Below, one piece after another: positions 1 to 5,387 of a stretch of 5,387 bases of DNA. Every line of letters starts with the position of its first letter. The stretch's first letter is position 1. The notes under the pieces are model-generated. The model worked only from the letters and a program-made list of their open reading frames with translations, was not told where the DNA came from and did not search any database. A program made the position numbers and the translations under genes. The stretch comes from an uncultured Prochlorococcus sp. (GTDB lineage Bacteria > Cyanobacteriota > Cyanobacteriia > PCC-6307 > Cyanobiaceae). The stretch covers positions 1 through 5,387 of the forward strand of contig CAJWIZ010000053.1 of the NCBI GenBank assembly GCA_913041805.1. The letters are read 5' to 3'.

Positions 1-3000
1 GCTTCCATACGATTTTGTATTGCTTGCAATTCAACTTGGAGTGCTTCCAAACCTGAACTCCTTAAATCATCAGAAATCTCTGGGAGGGGGTCCGGTAACG
101 AATTTTCCAACTCTTGAAGTCGAATCATTCCATTTCGAAACTCCTCATCCAAAGCAATTATGTCTTGGCGTATTCGTTCAAGATTCCACTGACCCTCTTG
201 AAATAATTTCCTTTGATTCGACAAATCTGCTTCAGCAGAATCTCTAGCCGCTCTTTGCTCCCCAAATCGACTCTGCAATTCTTTTTGCTTCTCTTCCAAC
301 AACTTGCTGCGCTCTTGCAATTCTTTTTGTTGGTTTCTCCATTCTTTATGAGAAAGAGCTAAAGCTTGCACGGCTTTTTGCAATCTATTTTCTTCCATGC
401 CAATAGATTTCTTCTGGTCTTCCAATCTCTCCAAGGCAAGCTGACGTTCTCGATGTTGATTAAGCAAAATATCCCTCTCTCTTCTTGCTTCCACGAGAGT
501 CACATCTGCAGTTTCGAGATCATTTTCTAATCTTCGCCAATTTTGCGAATCCGCATTCTCTTCAAAAAGACTTTCTTGTTGCTCTACTTCTTTTAAGCCC
601 AGATATAAAGGCTTAACTTCCTTAGCAATCTCTTGCAAACGATCTTGATATTCTTTTTTTGTAATCTCTAAAACTTCTAATCGGTCGATTCTTTCTTGAC
701 GTCTTTCCTGAAAAGGTTTACTTGAGCTATCTGAAACTTGACGTTCTGCCTCCAAGATAATTTGACGCTGCTCAAGTTTTCTTAATTGAGATGAAAGGTC
801 ATCTAAATATTTTTTCTGACGTGACTCCTCAGTAAAACAAGTTGCAAGAGTCTCACCAAGCTCTAATAATCGTTTACGGATTGGTTCTATTTCATCACCT
901 TCATTACTTCTTCCAAAACTTAATGCAATGCTCCTAACAGAAAGACTTCCACCAGTCATTGCACCACTCTTTTCAAGTAATTCACCATCAAGAGTTACAG
1001 AACGATTGAGACCGAGTTGAACCCGAGCAGAATTTAAATTACTAAATACCAAAGTTTCACCAAAAACATATTCAAAAACTTTTAAATATAAAGAGTCAAA
1101 CTTAATCAGGTCAATTGCCTTACCTATTAATCCATTCATTTCGCCATTTATTTCACTAGATTGAAACTTTTGTAAAGCCCTATTCATTGAGCCAAGCTTC
1201 CCATTAATTTTGTTTAAAGGGAGAAAAGTTAAACGACCTGCTTTACGCCTTTTTAGTAGATCAATTGCTTTCGAAGCAATTTGATCATCATCAACAACTA
1301 CATGAGAAAGTCTTGCACCGGCAGCAACTTCTAAAGCAAGGCGATGAGAATCTTCTACTTCTCCTAATTGAGCGATTGGTCCATGAATTCCATCTAATCC
1401 AGACTCAAGTAAAAGTCGTAATGCACCAGTTCCTCTACTTTCATGAAGTGTTTCTCTTCGACTTTCTAAACGAGCTATTTCCTTTTCTAATCTAGCTTGC
1501 TCGTTCTCTAAGCGAGAACGAGTACGTTGCTGAACTGATAGTTGATCGACTATTTGCTTTACGACAATCTTCTGTTTATCAATCTCTTTAAGCAATGGTT
1601 CCCATTCTTTCTCAAGTTGCTCGTACTGTTTAGAGAGTTTTTTGTTATTAGCACAATCTTTCTCTTGATCAATCTCAAGTTCCTTTTCTCTCGAAGAAAT
1701 TTGTAGTAAACGTTCCTCTAAAGTTTGTTGCTCACTCTGCAGAGGTTTTACTTGAGCCTGCAGATTTTGACGCCTAGAACTTATCTCTTTCTGTTTTTCA
1801 AGCCACTCACCAGATCGACCTGCAACTTCTCCTAATCTTCTACGGGATACATCAACAGCAGCTTCAGCATCCTTACAAACCTGTTCAGCAGCTTCCAACA
1901 AATTATTCGCAGGATCTTCAATCTTTAGAGCAGTTTCTTGTTTAATTTGTTCGCGGCGTTTAATTAAATTATCTCTTTCTAATTGCAATTTTTCACCTTC
2001 TTGTTGATGTTGAATAGCTTGGCGATCTAATTCACGAGTCTGGGAATCTAATCCAGCAATTTCAGCTTGAACAGACAGCAATTGATCTTCACCTAAAGCC
2101 TTAACATTCTCTTGAAGAACTTTTAAATGATTGATAGATTGCTCAAGTTTTTTTTCTTCTTCGATTAAAGAAGCTGCTTTCAACTCTTCTTTCAGTTTTA
2201 AGTTTTTCTGACGAATTTCTATATCCAATAAACCACATTTTGCATTTTCATACCCCAAAACCAATTCTTGCTTCCTTCCTAATTGAGCTTTTTCGCGCAA
2301 CTCTTTATAAGTACGGGCCTTGGAACAATCTTTTTCCAAACGATGCCTTGATGAAACCAATTCCTGTTCAACAATGCGGCAACGTTCCTGTCGCTCCTGA
2401 ACATCGTCCAATTTGGATCGTGTCTGCTCAATTCGATGATCAAATAATGCAACACCTGCAAGCTCATCAATCAGAGTTCTTCTGTCCTTATTACTCATAG
2501 AGACAATTCGAGTTACGTCTCCTTGCATCACTACATTGCTTCCCTCTGGATCAATTCTGAGGCGCCTTAATTGAGTTTGAAGCTGTTGAAGATTGCAAGA
2601 CTCACCATCTGCTGCATAGCTCGAACTATATGAACCGCCAGGCATTACTCTCAAGCGCCTAGTGACTGTCCACTCCTTTTGATCTGACTTAATCCAAGGA
2701 CCTTCTGATGGAGGCTCTAACCCCTCTTCAGCCAAATCAGGCCGCCAATCACTCAGATCAAATTTGACACTTACAACAGTTTCAGCCGATTTCCCTGCCC
2801 TTAAAACACCACTATTTACTAGATCAGGCAATCGATCTGCACGCATCCCCCTACTTGTAGCTAAACCAAGACAAAATAAAACTCCATCAAGGATATTGCT
2901 TTTCCCAGACCCATTAGGCCCAGTCACCACAGTAAACCCCTCTTCAAGAGGGATAGTCATAGCCCCACCAAAGGACTTGAAATGAGTTAGCTCTACCTGA

Positions 3001-3014
3001 TTGATATGAACCAA
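1..3014 (-). CDS. smc: Chromosome partition/condensation protein SMC, N-terminal 1004 residues (3' end outside window)
   Basis: SMC is the ATPase core of the bacterial condensin, which acts as a dimer with ScpA and ScpB to compact and separate sister chromosomes. I read the frame from the start to the left edge and found no stop or frameshift. Residues 32-39 are the Walker A motif GPNGSGKS, after the SMC-type opening ELTHFKSFGG. A Q-loop region VVMQGDVTRI has its glutamine at about residue 164. A long heptad-like, Glu/Lys/Gln/Leu-rich coiled coil covers about 175-515. The hinge covers about 527-690 and includes GTGALRLLLESG and, at its end, GELLEKSGAMTGGS (GAMTGGS at 684-690). The returning coiled coil then runs to the window edge. 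Family members are near 1180-1200 residues, so the missing part should carry the LSGGE signature and Walker B. The start is TTG (3012-3014): an in-frame TAA lies a few codons upstream, no ATG or GTG lies between, and MVHINQVEL fits the family. No clear Shine-Dalgarno precedes it. Confidence 0.97.
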   Translation of the reverse strand, partial: MVHINQVELTHFKSFGGAMTIPLEEGFTVVTGPNGSGKSNILDGVLFCLGLATSRGMRADRLPDLVNSGVLRAGKSAETVVSVKFDLSDWRPDLAEEGLEPPSEGPWIKSDQKEWTVTRRLRVMPGGSYSSSYAADGESCNLQQLQTQLRRLRIDPEGSNVVMQGDVTRIVSMSNKDRRTLIDELAGVALFDHRIEQTRSKLDDVQERQERCRIVEQELVSSRHRLEKDCSKARTYKELREKAQLGRKQELVLGYENAKCGLLDIEIRQKNLKLKEELKAASLIEEEKKLEQSINHLKVLQENVKALGEDQLLSVQAEIAGLDSQTRELDRQAIQHQQEGEKLQLERDNLIKRREQIKQETALKIEDPANNLLEAAEQVCKDAEAAVDVSRRRLGEVAGRSGEWLEKQKEISSRRQNLQAQVKPLQSEQQTLEERLLQISSREKELEIDQEKDCANNKKLSKQYEQLEKEWEPLLKEIDKQKIVVKQIVDQLSVQQRTRSRLENEQARLEKEIARLESRRETLHESRGTGALRLLLESGLDGIHGPIAQLGEVEDSHRLALEVAAGARLSHVVVDDDQIASKAIDLLKRRKAGRLTFLPLNKINGKLGSMNRALQKFQSSEINGEMNGLIGKAIDLIKFDSLYLKVFEYVFGETLVFSNLNSARVQLGLNRSVTLDGELLEKSGAMTGGSLSVRSIALSFGRSNEGDEIEPIRKRLLELGETLATCFTEESRQKKYLDDLSSQLRKLEQRQIILEAERQVSDSSSKPFQERRQERIDRLEVLEITKKEYQDRLQEIAKEVKPLYLGLKEVEQQESLFEENADSQNWRRLENDLETADVTLVEARRERDILLNQHRERQLALERLEDQKKSIGMEENRLQKAVQALALSHKEWRNQQKELQERSKLLEEKQKELQSRFGEQRAARDSAEADLSNQRKLFQEGQWNLERIRQDIIALDEEFRNGMIRLQELENSLPDPLPEISDDLRSSGLEALQVELQAIQNRME

Positions 3015-3055
3015 CAGGACTAAAGCCAGAATGGGCTGAGATTAGCGAACTCTAT

Positions 3056-3076
3056 GAGAACCTCAAGAGGTTCTTA
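3056..3076. repeat. Perfect 8-bp inverted repeat between the phosphoesterase-like gene and smc
   Basis: AGAACCTC and GAGGTTCT (3057-3064 and 3067-3074) are separated by only AA, giving an almost continuous palindrome. It begins directly after the TAG stop (3079-3081) of the upstream gene and lies about 43 bp before the smc TTG. On the minus strand no T-run follows it, so a normal intrinsic terminator is unlikely. It could be an operator, an RNA-processing or stabilising hairpin between two co-transcribed genes, or chance. Confidence 0.5.
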
Positions 3077-3078
3077 AT

Positions 3079-3465
3079 CTAATCAAGAGTAGAACCAGTG
3101 AAAGAAGATAAGGTGCACAAAAAATTTTTTATTTCCAAATTCCCCACCATCCCTTTGCTGTGGAGTTGAATTTGTACAGGATCCAAATCGTTTCGAGGTA
3201 ATGCACCCAAAAAGAAACCAGCCATTACTCGACTTGCCCAACCTCTTCCACCCGAAACCTCACCATCTAAATGTTCAAGCCAATCCAATCTATGCATAGG
3301 CAGAGGAGATGCTTTTTGAGAGGGACCATCTAACAAAGGCAAATCTTCTAATCTCCAACTTCTGCAGCCTTGCCGATCCTCCAGCAACAAATCAAAATGC
3401 ATTCCTTTCGGATCATCAGGTGATCCAATATGACGCAATAAAATCCATCGACTAGGCCCATTCAT
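3079..3465 (-). CDS. Small stand-alone LigD N-terminal (3'-phosphoesterase)-like domain protein
   Basis: A 128-residue soluble protein without signal peptide or membrane segment. Its core resembles the LigD_N / DNA ligase D 3'-phosphoesterase family, which trims 3' phosphates and ribonucleotides from DNA ends. The visible pattern in order is WILLRH (7-12), MHFDLLLED (22-30), SWRLE (36-40), MHRLDWLEHLDGEVSGGRG (57-75) and GFF (83-85). By family alignment from memory, H12, H23, D25 and H58 match the metal-binding or catalytic His/His/Asp/His positions. The usual Arg after HxDxR is L27, and the usual Tyr is W62. Activity is therefore uncertain; a binding or degenerate role is possible. The C-terminal 40 residues are not recognised. 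The ATG at 3465 is the only ATG before an in-frame TAG at 3496-3498. smc follows in the same direction after 64 bp, so the two may share a transcript. No Ku or full LigD is seen in the window. Family assignment rests on motif recall, not a search. Confidence 0.65.
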   Translation of the reverse strand: MNGPSRWILLRHIGSPDDPKGMHFDLLLEDRQGCRSWRLEDLPLLDGPSQKASPLPMHRLDWLEHLDGEVSGGRGWASRVMAGFFLGALPRNDLDPVQIQLHSKGMVGNLEIKNFLCTLSSFTGSTLD

Positions 3466-3491
3466 TTGAGTGAAAAAATTTTTCCAAACAT
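3462..3491 (-). CDS. Possible 9-residue leader peptide coupled to the phosphoesterase-like gene
   Basis: A minimal ORF (MFGKIFSLK) starts at ATG 3489-3491. Its TGA stop (3462-3464) overlaps the ATG of the next gene in an ATGA junction, the usual geometry of translational coupling. It has an AGGAG Shine-Dalgarno with 9-nt spacing, whereas the downstream gene has none at a normal distance. The length is too short to judge by composition, so this is an inference from the arrangement alone. Confidence 0.35.
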   Translation of the reverse strand: MFGKIFSLK

Positions 3492-3500
3492 TAAACTAAA

Positions 3501-3505
3501 CTCCT
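3501..3505 (-). promoter_or_regulatory. Shine-Dalgarno AGGAG ahead of the leader ORF
   Basis: On the minus strand AGGAG lies 9 nt before the ATG at 3491 and about 35 nt before the ATG at 3465. This spacing suits the leader ORF and not the main gene, which supports ribosome loading at the leader followed by reinitiation at the ATGA overlap. Confidence 0.4.
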
Positions 3506-3746
3506 CATCGATTAGATCTTGATATCCATAAGACAATAAATTTACTTAGCTCAATCTACTCATTACAGTAGGCTTAATGCCTTTTATCACAATAAGGAAT
3601 AATCCCTTTTCATGAAATCTAAACTTGCAATTACTCATGATCAAGTCAATCAATAATTTTTTTAAATTAAAATATTACTATTCCAAAGAAAAATCAAACA
3701 ATTAAAATGATTTGATCTAATTAGTTTTAAAGAATTATTGTGGCAC

Positions 3747-3774
3747 AAAAAAATCCAACACTCCTTATAGGAGT
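3747..3774 (-). terminator. Possible intrinsic terminator of the LPTTG micro-gene
   Basis: Read on the minus strand, a perfect 6-bp stem ACTCCT/AGGAGT with a 3-nt loop (3774-3760) is followed after 6 nt by seven T residues (3753-3747). It lies about 70 nt beyond the stop at 3847. The stem is short and the T-run is offset from it, so termination may be weak or the match accidental. Confidence 0.35.
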
Positions 3775-3793
3775 CAAAAGAAGATCAAAATCA

Positions 3794-3810
3794 ACTTAAA
3801 CTGCTTAAGT
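3794..3810. repeat. 6-bp inverted repeat ACTTAA/TTAAGT
   Basis: A perfect AT-rich stem with a 5-nt loop (ACTGC), located between the micro-gene stop at 3847 and the stronger hairpin at 3760-3774. On its own it is a weak structure. The two could form tandem stems in the 3' untranslated region of a minus-strand transcript. Confidence 0.3.
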
Positions 3811-3846
3811 AGGTCCTCAAAAAGGAGCTACCGAAACAGTGAAAAA

Positions 3847-3978
3847 TTAATCTTGGGGTACAAATCTCAAAGCAATCAAAAGTAAGCTTCCAGCACCTGC
3901 TATAGCACCTGCAAGCTGCAGGCCAGTGGTAGGAAGAGTACTCGACGCAAAAAGCATTTCAGTCAGGCCGACGTGCAT
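3847..3978 (-). CDS. 43-residue membrane micro-protein with LPTTG motif
   Basis: A short ORF of 43 residues. Residues 15-19 are LPTTG. Residues 20-37 form one hydrophobic, Gly/Ala-rich helix (including G24xxxG28 and SLLLIAL), then R38 and FVPQD, and a TAA stop. The order LPxTG, hydrophobic helix, basic residue is that of a Gram-positive sortase sorting signal, yet the protein has only 14 residues before the motif and no separate signal peptide. It is most simply a single-pass membrane micro-protein of unknown function. Start choice is open: ATG 3978, ATG 3957 (36 residues) or TTG 3987, below an in-frame TAA at 3988-3990. None has a clear Shine-Dalgarno. Support for it being a gene: non-random amino-acid content, higher GC than the flanking spacer, and a hairpin plus T-run downstream. 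It does not match photosystem small subunits I know, such as PsbM. Confidence 0.65.
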   Translation of the reverse strand: MHVGLTEMLFASSTLPTTGLQLAGAIAGAGSLLLIALRFVPQD

Positions 3979-4162
3979 GATCGCCAATTAAGCAACTCAA
4001 GACGTTTAGCACTAGAACCTTTTATTAGGCAATAAATGTAAGCAAAGACGACTCTCGAATTTTCTGCAATTTTCAATTCACCTGCCAAAAACAACCGACA
4101 ACATTGGTCCTGTCTTGCCTGAATATGCAAAATTGACCACAAAAAGGGTTCCCCTGAAGCAC

Positions 4163-4178
4163 AAGCCTCTCTAGGCTT
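4163..4178 (+). repeat. Stem-loop in the leader of the yqjD-like gene
   Basis: AAGCCT and AGGCTT form a perfect 6-bp stem with a CTCT loop, 20 nt before the ATG at 4199. A smaller one, AGGG/CCCT with a 3-nt loop, lies at 4145-4155. No T-run follows either on the plus strand, so they are not terminators. They could affect translation or mRNA stability if the transcript starts upstream. Confidence 0.35.
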
Positions 4179-4190
4179 AATAAAACCATC

Positions 4191-4194
4191 AGGA
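4191..4194 (+). promoter_or_regulatory. Shine-Dalgarno AGGA for the yqjD-like gene
   Basis: AGGA lies 4 nt before the ATG at 4199. The spacing is shorter than ideal but supports this ATG as the start. Confidence 0.5.
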
Positions 4195-4198
4195 TTTT

Positions 4199-4663
4199 AT
4201 GGAATCCAAGAATTCCGCATCCTGCGAACCACAAGAGGTGGTTGAAAGCGTCCAAGATAGTCGCCCAGATCTCTCGGAACAGTGGTTCAGTGAGCGTTTT
4301 GAAAGCTTGCTGCCAAGGATTCAAGAGCGCTGGCCGAATCTGGCCAAACAAACCTTAGAAGCTACTCGCGGGAGTCTTGATGAGCTGGTGCGGGTAATTT
4401 CGCAGGATTCAGGAAAAACTTCCCAAGGTGTTCAAGAACAATTAGAGGATTTATTTAATACCGCAAGTGATCGCACAAAGGATCTAGCAGACAGCTTAGA
4501 ACCTCTAGAAAAACAGCTAGAAGAACTACTGGATGAATTAAACACCACACTCAGACCTCGAATAGAAAAGCCTGTGCGCCAGCGCCCCTTAGTAGCAATA
4601 GGAATTGCTACAGGCATAGGCGTACTACTAGGAGTCCTACTTGCAGGAGGAAGGAGATCGTAA
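4199..4663 (+). CDS. DUF883/YqjD-like tail-anchored inner-membrane protein
   Basis: A 154-residue, mostly acidic and helical protein with one C-terminal membrane segment. Residues 20-125 are charged and amphipathic, with a coiled-coil-like run around 75-118 rich in Glu, Leu, Asp and Gln. The region 121-130 is basic and proline-containing. Residues 131-149 form the single transmembrane helix with G135xxxG139 and G141xxxG145, followed by GGRRS. This is the layout of the E. coli YqjD/ElaB (DUF883) family, whose C-terminal helix anchors it in the inner membrane and whose members have been reported to bind ribosomes in stationary phase. Length here is longer than E. coli YqjD (about 100 residues). 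The assignment rests on architecture plus the neighbour: the next gene overlaps by one base (TAATG) and looks like YqjE. Primary sequence similarity in the N-terminal half is not evident to me, so the ribosome-binding role is not claimed for this protein. Confidence 0.65.
   Translation: MESKNSASCEPQEVVESVQDSRPDLSEQWFSERFESLLPRIQERWPNLAKQTLEATRGSLDELVRVISQDSGKTSQGVQEQLEDLFNTASDRTKDLADSLEPLEKQLEELLDELNTTLRPRIEKPVRQRPLVAIGIATGIGVLLGVLLAGGRRS
4651..4656 (+). promoter_or_regulatory. Shine-Dalgarno AAGGAG for the yqjE-like gene
   Basis: AAGGAG sits inside the last codons of the upstream gene, 6 nt before ATG 4663-4665. It is the strongest ribosome binding site in the window and fixes the start despite the one-base overlap with the upstream TAA. 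Confidence 0.75.
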
Positions 4664-5049
4664 TGAATGAATCTCAACGCCCTCGAGGACTTGGAGCAGC
4701 AGCACGAGTTACTGCACTAGCCAGTTCAGTGATGGACCTCCATGTGAGGATTGCATTGCAAGAAATGGATAGAGAAAAACGCCGCTTAATTAGTGGAGGA
4801 ATTTTTCTGGCCATGGGAGGAGTGCTGATGCTCTTCGCTTTATTAGCCCTCGAAGTAATGCTCTTACTCTGGATGAAAGAAAGATATAATTTAAGTATCG
4901 AATGGATATTGTTGTTTGTATCAATCATTAATCTAGCTCTCGCTGGTTTGAGTTTTCGAATAGGCGGATATCTTGCCAAAGGTCCATATTTACCCGAGAC
5001 ACTTGAAGGGCTATCAAAAACAACTAAAGCTGTATTAGGAAAATCCTAA
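4663..5049 (+). CDS. DUF1469/YqjE-like (holin superfamily III-type) two-helix membrane protein
   Basis: A 128-residue membrane protein. A short N-terminal segment (1-20) precedes a charged amphipathic helix (about 21-42, with MDLHVRIALQEMDREKRR). Two transmembrane helices follow at about 44-70 and 80-99, then a C-terminal tail of about 28 residues. An amphipathic helix with an LxxE/EKRR pattern leading directly into two hydrophobic helices is the DUF1469 (YqjE, Phage_holin_3_6) arrangement. 'Holin' here is only a family label; no lysis genes are nearby. Its start overlaps the stop of the DUF883-like gene, so the two are surely co-translated, as in the yqjD-yqjE operon of enterobacteria. The role is unknown; a membrane module with its partner is the likely reading. 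Its TAA stop is 2 bp from the stop of the convergent methyltransferase gene, leaving no room for a terminator outside coding sequence. Confidence 0.75.
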   Translation: MNESQRPRGLGAAARVTALASSVMDLHVRIALQEMDREKRRLISGGIFLAMGGVLMLFALLALEVMLLLWMKERYNLSIEWILLFVSIINLALAGLSFRIGGYLAKGPYLPETLEGLSKTTKAVLGKS

Positions 5050-5051
5050 TT

Positions 5052-5387
5052 TCAATGAATTACATATTTCAACCAACGACAATCTATTCCACCATTGCTT
5101 ACAGGAAAACGTCTACTTGCTTTCATGCAAATCGAATTACTCAATTCTTTATTTCCATTTAGCAACCAAAAAGTCCAACCAGATGCATTATTTTTGATGA
5201 AATTACTGAGATCACTATAGAGCACTTTCAAGTCTGAATTCGAACCAATTCTCTTCCCATATGGTGGATTGCAAAGGATAACACCTTTCTCATTGGGGAA
5301 TACAACTTCTCTAAAATGTGTATTTTGAATGTTGATAAATTCCTGCAATCCAGCGGCTTTAATATTACTTTTAGCCTGCTCCGCTAT
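5052..5387 (-). CDS. RlmL/COG0116-type RNA methyltransferase, C-terminal 111 residues (5' end outside window)
   Basis: The frame is open to the right edge, so this is the end of a longer gene; TTG 5346-5348 is internal and not the start. The visible part begins with a helix AEQAKSNIKAAGL typical of the S-adenosylmethionine-binding fold after motif II. It then has VILCNPPYGKR, the motif IV NPPY catalytic/substrate loop, at visible residues 36-46. The ending PVSNGGIDCRWLKYVIH resembles the family's closing NGxLxCRL strand. These features fit the THUMP-containing class I methyltransferases of COG0116 (RlmL, 23S rRNA guanine-N2 methylation), often annotated in cyanobacteria as 'N6-adenine-specific DNA methylase'. 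NPPYG with this C-terminus favours an RNA target. The exact target base cannot be told from the fragment. It converges on the yqjE-like gene with a 2-bp gap. Confidence 0.85.
   Translation of the reverse strand: MAEQAKSNIKAAGLQEFINIQNTHFREVVFPNEKGVILCNPPYGKRIGSNSDLKVLYSDLSNFIKNNASGWTFWLLNGNKELSNSICMKASRRFPVSNGGIDCRWLKYVIH

Larger units (their letters stand above)
3492..3846. other. AT-rich intergenic region with short hairpins, no convincing gene
   Basis: About 355 bp between the phosphoesterase-like gene and the LPTTG micro-gene, very AT-rich. Only tiny ORFs occur: 30 codons on the minus strand at 3546-3638 and 22 codons on the plus strand starting near 3638, both without a Shine-Dalgarno. 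Short inverted repeats are present: AGGC/GCCT near 3570-3583, ATCAAA/TTTGAT at 3693-3698 and 3711-3716, ACTCCT/AGGAGT at 3760-3774, and ACTTAA/TTAAGT at 3794-3810. The right half is the 3' flank of the minus-strand micro-gene; the left part should contain the promoter for the phosphoesterase-like gene and perhaps smc. No tRNA cloverleaf was seen. Confidence 0.6.
3979..4198. other. Divergent intergenic spacer
   Basis: About 220 bp between the minus-strand LPTTG micro-gene and the plus-strand yqjD-like gene; it should contain promoters for both. I see no strong -35/-10 pair at standard spacing on either strand. A 92-codon minus-strand ORF (4073-4351) begins inside the yqjD-like gene and runs into this spacer; I regard it as a shadow. 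Two small inverted repeats lie near the right end, at 4145-4155 and 4163-4178. Confidence 0.5.

Noticed and set aside
20..247. 75-codon plus-strand ORF at the left edge
   Set aside because: Antisense to the second SMC coiled coil; no Shine-Dalgarno and no family resemblance.
1265..1495. 76-codon plus-strand ORF opposite the SMC hinge region
   Set aside because: It lies antisense to an unbroken, well-recognised smc frame and its His/Gln/Leu-rich content is what coiled-coil codons give on the other strand.
2240..2500. Plus-strand 86-codon ORF and an overlapping minus-strand 63-codon ORF in the SMC N-terminal half
   Set aside because: Both are alternative frames of smc with no recognisable domain or ribosome binding site.
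2764..2985. 73-codon plus-strand ORF antisense to the SMC Walker A region
   Set aside because: Shadow of the conserved ATP-binding coding sequence.
3498..3510. Similarity of ACTCCTCA to the loop motif of the cyanobacterial sRNA Yfr1
   Set aside because: The motif is incomplete (the CAC ending is absent), the flanking stem-loops and T-run expected of Yfr1 are missing, and on the opposite strand it is explained as a Shine-Dalgarno.
3546..3638. 30-codon minus-strand ORF in the AT-rich spacer
   Set aside because: No Shine-Dalgarno, no hydrophobic pattern or motif, and expected by chance at this length.
4073..4351. 92-codon minus-strand ORF overlapping the start of the yqjD-like gene and the divergent spacer
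   Set aside because: Overlaps a better supported gene; no ribosome binding site, and its content does not resemble a known protein.
4432..4979. Two minus-strand ORFs (81 and 101 codons) opposite the yqjD/yqjE-like genes
   Set aside because: Ser/Arg-rich shadows of coding sequence on the other strand.
4663..5049. Prophage holin
   Set aside because: The family name contains 'holin', but no endolysin, integrase or phage structural gene is nearby and the yqjD-like partner explains the context.

Overview
The window looks like a piece of a marine picocyanobacterial chromosome, most likely a low-light Prochlorococcus or a close Synechococcus relative. This is inferred from AT-rich, tightly packed genes, short spacers, very small membrane proteins and the wording of the SMC head (N-terminus MVHINQVELTHFKSFGG). 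No rRNA, tRNA, transposase, integrase, CRISPR array or phage structural gene is visible. It reads as ordinary core chromosome, not a mobile island.

Layout. Positions 1-3014 on the minus strand hold the first 1004 codons of smc, the chromosome-condensation ATPase; its C-terminal head lies beyond the left edge. Just upstream in the same direction, at 3079-3465, is a small protein that resembles the LigD N-terminal 3'-phosphoesterase domain as a stand-alone gene. A 9-codon leader ORF (3462-3491) with a good Shine-Dalgarno overlaps its start codon. Positions 3492-3846 are AT-rich and hold no convincing gene, only several short hairpins, one of which may end a minus-strand transcript. At 3847-3978 (minus) is a 43-residue protein with an LPTTG motif followed by a hydrophobic helix and an arginine. 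It is too short to appear in most ORF scans.

From a roughly 220-bp divergent spacer (3979-4198), two overlapping plus-strand genes run to the right. The first (4199-4663) is a tail-anchored DUF883/YqjD-like protein and the second (4663-5049) a two-helix DUF1469/YqjE-like protein; together they match the yqjD-yqjE pairing of proteobacteria. At 5052-5387 (minus), with its stop codon 2 bp from that of the yqjE-like gene, is the C-terminal end of an RlmL/COG0116-type RNA methyltransferase carrying an NPPYGKR motif.

Working together: the phosphoesterase-like gene and smc are co-directional with a 64-bp gap and could share a transcript, hinting at a DNA-maintenance link. The yqjD/yqjE-like pair is probably a two-component inner-membrane module. 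The most unusual items are the LPTTG micro-protein and the stand-alone phosphoesterase-like protein with altered active-site positions. I found no evidence for a multi-gene novel system.
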